From CAYSLC01 sp964431545 (GTDB lineage: Bacteria; Desulfobacterota; Desulfobacteria; Desulfobacterales; JAABSP01), in NCBI GenBank assembly GCA_964431545.1, contig CAYSLC010000251.1, positions 1 through 7,231 on the forward strand: a DNA stretch of 7,231 bases. The letters are read 5' to 3'. Positions 6,632 to 7,231 of the stretch are shown in pieces (positions within the stretch are counted from its first letter, which is position 1; each line of letters opens with the position of its first letter). The notes beneath the pieces are model-generated. The model made no database searches. It worked only from the letters and a program-made list of their open reading frames with translations, and had not been told where the DNA came from. The translations under genes were made by a program, and so were the position numbers.

Positions 6632-6659
6632 TTGGAGGGCGCGTGATTTGCGCTATAGT
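6632..6659 (+). promoter_or_regulatory. Candidate promoter of the 103-residue protein gene
   Basis: TATAGT (6654-6659) is a 5 of 6 match to a -10 box. A weak -35, TTGGAG (6632-6637), lies 16 bases upstream. A leader of roughly 80 bases would follow. Confidence 0.35.
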
Positions 6660-6734
6660 TGGAGAAGATGAGGTTTCGAGTGTCGCCATGGCGCATCATC
6701 GGAAAAAGATGGATCGCCCGAACCAACCCACCAA

Positions 6735-6741
6735 AAGGAGG
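6735..6741 (+). promoter_or_regulatory. Shine-Dalgarno fixing the start at 6749
   Basis: AAGGAGG lies seven bases before ATG 6749. It decides between this start, a second ATG at 6755, and an upstream TTG at 6659 that has no ribosome binding site of similar quality. Confidence 0.8.
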
Positions 6742-6748
6742 TAGAAAA

Positions 6749-7060
6749 ATGTCGATGCCCAAGGATGAGCAACAGAAAGAGATCGTGGAGTCTTGGCGGA
6801 CCTACATGGATTCCCTGGAAAAGTCCCTCGATAATCTGGAAAAGGATATCAATGAGGCGTCGGAGATGACCAGTGTCTGCACCGATGAGTGGTGCGAAAG
6901 CACCGAGCACGTCATCGATGAGCTGGGCAACGCCCTGTTCACCATCCATGAGCCCAAATTCGCCGAGCCGAAGGACACCCAGCGGCTCAAATCCCTGAAG
7001 CGCAGGGTTCACGATCTCTATGCCAATTACCGGGACGTCTATCAAAAGGCCGGTAAGTAG
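6749..7060 (+). CDS. Conserved-looking helical protein of unknown function, 103 residues
   Basis: A small acidic soluble protein with no signal peptide or membrane segment. Residues 1-40 are strongly helical with a spaced leucine/isoleucine pattern (SWRTYMDSLEKSLDNLEKDI) suggesting a coiled coil or helical bundle. A CTDEWC motif at 44-49 places two cysteines four residues apart and is followed by a second helix (residues 50-65) and a basic C-terminal helix (KSLKRRVHDLYANYRDVY). I do not recognise a named family. The excellent ribosome binding site, candidate promoter and strong hairpin after the stop all indicate a real, single-gene transcript. The cysteine pair could bind metal or form a disulfide; this is inference. 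Confidence 0.82.
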   Translation: MSMPKDEQQKEIVESWRTYMDSLEKSLDNLEKDINEASEMTSVCTDEWCESTEHVIDELGNALFTIHEPKFAEPKDTQRLKSLKRRVHDLYANYRDVYQKAGK

Positions 7061-7076
7061 CGGAATATCGCTCTCC

Positions 7077-7107
7077 CCGGTGCTCCGTCCGGGTGACGGG
7101 GCACCGG
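7077..7107 (+). terminator. 13-bp hairpin after the 103-residue protein gene
   Basis: The arm 7077-7089 (CCGGTGCTCCGTC) pairs with 7095-7107 (GACGGGGCACCGG) over 13 positions with one T-G wobble and a 5-base loop, starting 16 bases after the stop codon. No T-run follows, so termination may be helped by Rho or the hairpin may protect the mRNA end. Confidence 0.6.
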
Positions 7108-7127
7108 TCGTGCATCCGGCTTGAACG

Positions 7128-7153
7128 GGACGGCGCCCGGCCGAAAGCCGTCC
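7128..7153. other. Second hairpin downstream
   Basis: GGACGGC (7128-7134) and GCCGTCC (7147-7153) form a perfect 7-bp stem around a 12-base loop. A small stem TCCCC/GGGGA (7167-7180) follows. Together with 7077-7107 they make a row of three stems in a segment without a gene. Confidence 0.4.
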
Positions 7154-7209
7154 GGTACGCATGGGATCCCCTTCCGGGGACGGAGGGGGGCTACAACCCG
7201 AAAAAGGTT

Positions 7210-7229
7210 TTCGAGAAGATTCGAGAAGA
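7210..7229. repeat. Tandem 10-base direct repeat at the window edge
   Basis: TTCGAGAAGA occurs twice back to back. The next two bases do not continue the unit. Whether further copies or a gene follow cannot be seen. Confidence 0.5.
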
Positions 7230-7231
7230 GA

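Larger units (their letters stand above)
6354..6748. other. Divergent intergenic region between the stress protein and the 103-residue protein
   Basis: No gene was found in these 395 bases. They hold the - strand Shine-Dalgarno of the stress protein (6361-6367), a candidate promoter for each flanking gene, a GC-rich segment (6400-6450) that would form small stems in the stress protein leader, and AT-rich patches near 6465-6480 and 6600-6617. A TTG-initiated extension of the right-hand gene into this region is not supported. Confidence 0.6.

Noticed and set aside
6354..6689. N-terminal extension of the universal stress protein
   Set aside because: The upstream translation is low-complexity (runs of Pro, Gly, Arg). 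A strong ribosome site and the family start MDVKKIL fix the start at 6353.
6659..6748. TTG-started extension of the 103-residue protein
   Set aside because: Its start overlaps a candidate -10 box and the added residues look noncoding. The AAGGAGG before 6749 marks the real start.

Overview
The window looks like a piece of chromosome from a GC-rich anaerobe, most likely a deltaproteobacterium (Desulfobacterota). This placement is an inference. It rests on protein style (a multi-subunit molybdenum hydroxylase whose FAD subunit has a cysteine-rich loop, a compact universal stress protein, and small conserved-looking cysteine proteins), on strong AAGGAGG ribosome binding sites, and on high-GC third codon positions. 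No rRNA, tRNA, CRISPR array, insertion sequence or phage gene was seen.

Left part (1-4002, + strand): a tight three-gene run. It starts inside the molybdopterin-binding large subunit of a xanthine dehydrogenase-family hydroxylase, whose N-terminus lies outside the window. Six bases later comes the FAD-binding medium subunit, which carries a cysteine-rich insertion like the one that holds a [4Fe-4S] cluster in 4-hydroxybenzoyl-CoA reductase. Twenty-four bases later comes a thioredoxin-reductase-like flavoprotein with a CxxC redox pair but without the usual NADPH-binding arginines. The [2Fe-2S] small subunit expected for such an enzyme is not in the window. The likely picture is a hydroxylase for an unidentified aromatic, heterocyclic or CoA-bound substrate, with the flavoprotein as a possible redox partner.

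Middle (4003-4844): a long stretch without a convincing gene. It opens with a very strong GC hairpin, turns AT-rich (about 4210-4640) with a perfect 17-base palindrome, and ends in a structured segment with several hairpins just before the next gene. One weak ORF (4515-4835) overlaps it; its stop codon touches the ribosome binding site of the next gene.

Right part (4845-7231): a 75-residue cysteine protein and a TVP38/DedA-type membrane protein on the + strand, then a universal stress protein on the - strand convergent with them. A 395-base divergent spacer holds a candidate promoter for each flanking gene. It is followed on the + strand by a 103-residue helical protein of unknown function, which ends in a 13-bp terminator-like hairpin. 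The last 150 bases contain further hairpins and a short tandem repeat, but no gene.
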